NCBI GenBank assembly: GCA_018435125.1
Contig: JAHDNZ010000075.1
Span: 1-52,077 of the forward strand
Reading direction: 5' to 3'
DNA: 52,077 nt
Origin: Bacillota bacterium
Lineage (GTDB): Bacteria; Bacillota; DTU065
The notes beneath the pieces were generated by a model. The model was not told where the DNA came from. It worked only from the letters and a program-made list of their open reading frames with translations, and ran no database searches. Shown in pieces: positions 49,978 to 52,077 of this stretch (the stretch's first letter is position 1; every line of letters starts with the position of its first letter). A program made the position numbers and the translations under genes.

Positions 49978-51831
49978 ATGGCTGAAACACTGCATTTTGA
50001 TGTTATTATTACCGGTGGTAGTACGGGAGGAGTCGCTGCGGCACTCTCACTGCTTGAACGTGGCTATAAAGTACTCCTGACCGAGGAGACAGACTGGCTG
50101 GGAGGACAGTTAACCAGTCAGGGAGTATCTGCCCCAGATGAAAACCAGTGGATAGAATATTTTGGAGCTCCGGCTTCCTATTATCAATTTCGTGAAGGTG
50201 TTCGCAACTATTATCGCAAAAACTACCATTTGACTGAAAATGCAAAGTATCAAGCCCGTCTAAACCCAGGTAATGGCTGGGTTAGCCGCCTTTGCTATGA
50301 ACCTAAAGTAGGTGTTGAGGTTATAGATAAAATGCTGGATAAGTATATTCTAAACGGTCAGTTAAGTATTCTTTATAAAACAATACCCTTAGAAGCAGAG
50401 ATAGAAAACGACTTGATTAAAACAGTTACTTATCAAGATCAAAACGGTGAAAAGCTCACCTTTAGTGCCGATATTTTTATTGACGCCAGCGAAATCGGCG
50501 ACCTTTTACCAGTTGTCGGTGCGGAATATGGTCTCGGTGCTGAAGCTAAAAGTGAAACCGGAGAACCTCATGCTCCGGAGACTCAAAAGCCCAAATGGGT
50601 ACAGTCTTTTACCTATACCTTTGCTATCGAATACTGCCCAGGCGAAAATCATCTCATAGAAAAACCCGCCAATTACGATAAAAACCGTGATAAACAGCCC
50701 TATACCTTAGATGTAGACTACGGTGGAGAAACCGGTATTGTAAGTTACCTAATGTTTGGCCGGGCAGAGCATACCTATGGACCTTTTTGGACCTATAGAC
50801 GTTTGATTGATAAAGCTAACTTTAATGATTCCCGCTATCCTAATGATATAGCCATGATCAATTGGAACGGTAATGATTTTGTCGGAGGAACCTTTATCGA
50901 TGTTTCTTTGGCGGAAAGAGAGCGTCTCTTAAAAGAAGCCAAGGACTTGGCCTTAGGATTTTTATATTGGTTACAAACCGAGGTAAAGCGTGATGACGGA
51001 GGTTATGGGTATCCAGAATTTAAGTTGCGCCAAGATATTATGGATACTGAAGATGGCCTTTCAAAATACCCCTACATTAGGGAATCGCGTAGAATTAAAG
51101 GTCTAACCACAGTTATTGAACAAGATGTTTGCGTCGGTTATCTTGACGGTCCTAGAACACGCTTTTTTAGAGACAGTGTCGGCCTTGGCAAATATTTTAT
51201 CGATATCCATGCTTCCGGCTTCAAGGAGACCGCCAAATCCTCACAGGTCTATCCCTTTCAAATTCCTCTGGGTGCCTTAATCCACAGAAGAATTAAGAAT
51301 TTGCTCGCCGGAGGAAAAAATCTCTCAGTAACTCATATCACCAATGGCACCTTTAGACTCCACCCCGTGGAATGGGCTACCGGTGGAGCTGCTGGAGCCC
51401 TTGCGGCCATAGCTCTAGAGCAGAATGCACTTCCTCGGGAAGTTTGGTTAGATGAAAAGCTGCTGCGTCAAACTCAAGCCACTTTAATTGCAGATGGTAC
51501 ACCCATTTTCTGGTTTATTGATGTACCTATAGGAGATCCTCTTTTTAAGGCCTTGCAATTTACCGCAGCCTTTGGTACTTTCCAGTATGAACAAGACAAA
51601 GAATTGAAATTCAACCCTGAAGACGAGTTAAAGCCAGAGGATCTTGTTATCTGGGCCAAAGGTCTTAAAGATGGTGCCAACCTTGAAGCCCAAGCAACAT
51701 CAGCCGATACTTTTTTAGCTTCTTTGGCCTTAAAACTAGGTGTAGAAAAACCTATCTTACCTGAGAACATTAAACGCCAAGATTTTGTTTATGCTCTAGA
51801 TCAAATGCTAAGAAAAGTTTATCTTCGATAA
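49978..51831 (+). CDS. FAD-dependent oxidoreductase (FAD_oxidored family)
   Basis: Protein of 617 residues. FAD dinucleotide-binding start FDVIITGGSTGGVAAALSLLERGYKVLLTEETDWLGGQLTSQG (Rossmann GxGxxG variant GGSTGG), then SRLCYEPKVGVEV, FIDASEIGDLLPVVGAEYG, YIRESRRIKGLTTVIEQDV and the C-terminal IKNLLAGGKNLSVTHITNGTFRLHPVEWATGGAAGALAAIAL typical of the PF12831-type family. No signal peptide. The ATG at 49978 is preceded by AAAGGGGTG; a GTG at 49969 overlaps that site. Substrate unknown; relatives often occur beside sugar-degrading genes. Monocistronic. Confidence 0.85.
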   Translation: MAETLHFDVIITGGSTGGVAAALSLLERGYKVLLTEETDWLGGQLTSQGVSAPDENQWIEYFGAPASYYQFREGVRNYYRKNYHLTENAKYQARLNPGNGWVSRLCYEPKVGVEVIDKMLDKYILNGQLSILYKTIPLEAEIENDLIKTVTYQDQNGEKLTFSADIFIDASEIGDLLPVVGAEYGLGAEAKSETGEPHAPETQKPKWVQSFTYTFAIEYCPGENHLIEKPANYDKNRDKQPYTLDVDYGGETGIVSYLMFGRAEHTYGPFWTYRRLIDKANFNDSRYPNDIAMINWNGNDFVGGTFIDVSLAERERLLKEAKDLALGFLYWLQTEVKRDDGGYGYPEFKLRQDIMDTEDGLSKYPYIRESRRIKGLTTVIEQDVCVGYLDGPRTRFFRDSVGLGKYFIDIHASGFKETAKSSQVYPFQIPLGALIHRRIKNLLAGGKNLSVTHITNGTFRLHPVEWATGGAAGALAAIALEQNALPREVWLDEKLLRQTQATLIADGTPIFWFIDVPIGDPLFKALQFTAAFGTFQYEQDKELKFNPEDELKPEDLVIWAKGLKDGANLEAQATSADTFLASLALKLGVEKPILPENIKRQDFVYALDQMLRKVYLR

Positions 51832-51833
51832 CT

Positions 51834-51870
51834 AAAACACCAAGCTATTAAGCTTGGTGTTTTTTATTTT
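51834..51870 (+). terminator. Strong intrinsic terminator
   Basis: AAAACACCAAGCT (51834-51846), loop ATTA, AGCTTGGTGTTTT (51851-51863), followed by more T. Confidence 0.9.
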
Positions 51871-52042
51871 TGATAGTCCCTCTTATATACTTATCTTTGT
51901 CTAAATAAAAATCACTGCTTGGTTAAGAAATTTAAATGCTTCATTGTAAAATGAAGTTGAACTAAAAAAAGATCCACAGTGATCGATTTCCATGTTAGGA
52001 TAGTTTTGTCGAGAAACAAATCTAACAGGAGGCACAATCACT

Positions 52043-52077
52043 ATGGATCATAATGATCATACCACTAATAACCTTAA
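52043..52077 (+). CDS. Start of a gene cut by the right edge
   Basis: AGGAGG (52027-52032) and an ATG 10 nt later open a frame reading MDHNDHTTNNL to the window end. The His/Asp/Asn-rich start is not diagnostic. The 170 bp before it hold small inverted repeats (CTTCATT/AATGAAG near 51938-51956) and no clear promoter. Confidence 0.55.
   Translation, partial: MDHNDHTTNNL

Overview
The window looks like chromosome of a low-GC, anaerobic Firmicutes-type (Bacillota) bacterium. Evidence: strong AGGAGG ribosome binding sites with frequent TTG/GTG starts, a two-subunit Fe-S L-serine dehydratase, a two-subunit class I (Fe-S) fumarase, rubrerythrin, a pyrimidine-nucleoside phosphorylase/deoC salvage pair, a UMF1-type transporter and a c-di-AMP (ydaO-type) riboswitch. 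Two consecutive genes (32577-34512) encode exported, beta-strand-rich proteins that look like outer-membrane barrels. This points to a diderm member of the phylum (for example a Halanaerobiales- or Limnochordia-like lineage), but the window alone does not prove it. No insertion sequence, prophage or CRISPR array was seen.

Left part (1-9605), almost all on the minus strand. A consensus promoter and hairpin-rich leader of an rRNA operon run off the left edge. Next come sdaAB/sdaAA, then a ~650-nt region without credible genes that carries many nested complementary segments and ends in an intrinsic terminator on the plus strand (candidate large structured RNA). It is followed by a tRNA-Arg/tRNA-Pro pair with its own promoter. 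A housekeeping operon runs murD - fumarase alpha - fumarase beta - rph - rdgB - yfcE-like phosphodiesterase. A large AMIN-type cell-wall amidase lies upstream of murD.

Middle (9681-35318). A DUF4434 glycosidase-like gene on plus; then a minus block of a DUF6391 protein, a CarboxypepD_reg-like protein, and an ABC exporter (ATPase, permease) with a coupled exported partner. A lytic transglycosylase and a lipase follow. A plus operon (18413-22039) holds a GHL10-type protein, an exported glutamine-amidotransferase-like protein and an amidase with an altered zinc site. A c-di-AMP riboswitch with terminator precedes a CPA2 cation/proton antiporter and a PII-like gene. Then a UMF1 transporter, a zinc-dependent phospholipase C-like protein, an SPFH/zinc-ribbon two-gene unit, anmK, and an iscS-thiI thiolation pair. 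An envelope operon (amidase plus two barrel-like proteins) closes this part.

Right part (35686-52077). A deoxynucleoside salvage operon starts with an FtsA-like actin-fold protein carrying a long extra C-terminal region (ftsA-like - deoC - pdp - unknown). Then rubrerythrin with a damaged rubredoxin site, a ThuA/GATase-like exported protein, a surface protein with CarboxypepD_reg and Ig-like parts, rlmI-like methyltransferase divergent from dinB, a frameshifted hicB remnant, a metallophosphoesterase, two tandem glucosaminidase-domain proteins (one a PEGA lipoprotein), and an FAD-dependent oxidoreductase. The first codons of a further gene lie at the right edge. The recurring theme is cell-envelope building and remodelling: three amidases, a lytic transglycosylase, two glucosaminidases, MurD, AnmK and two barrels.
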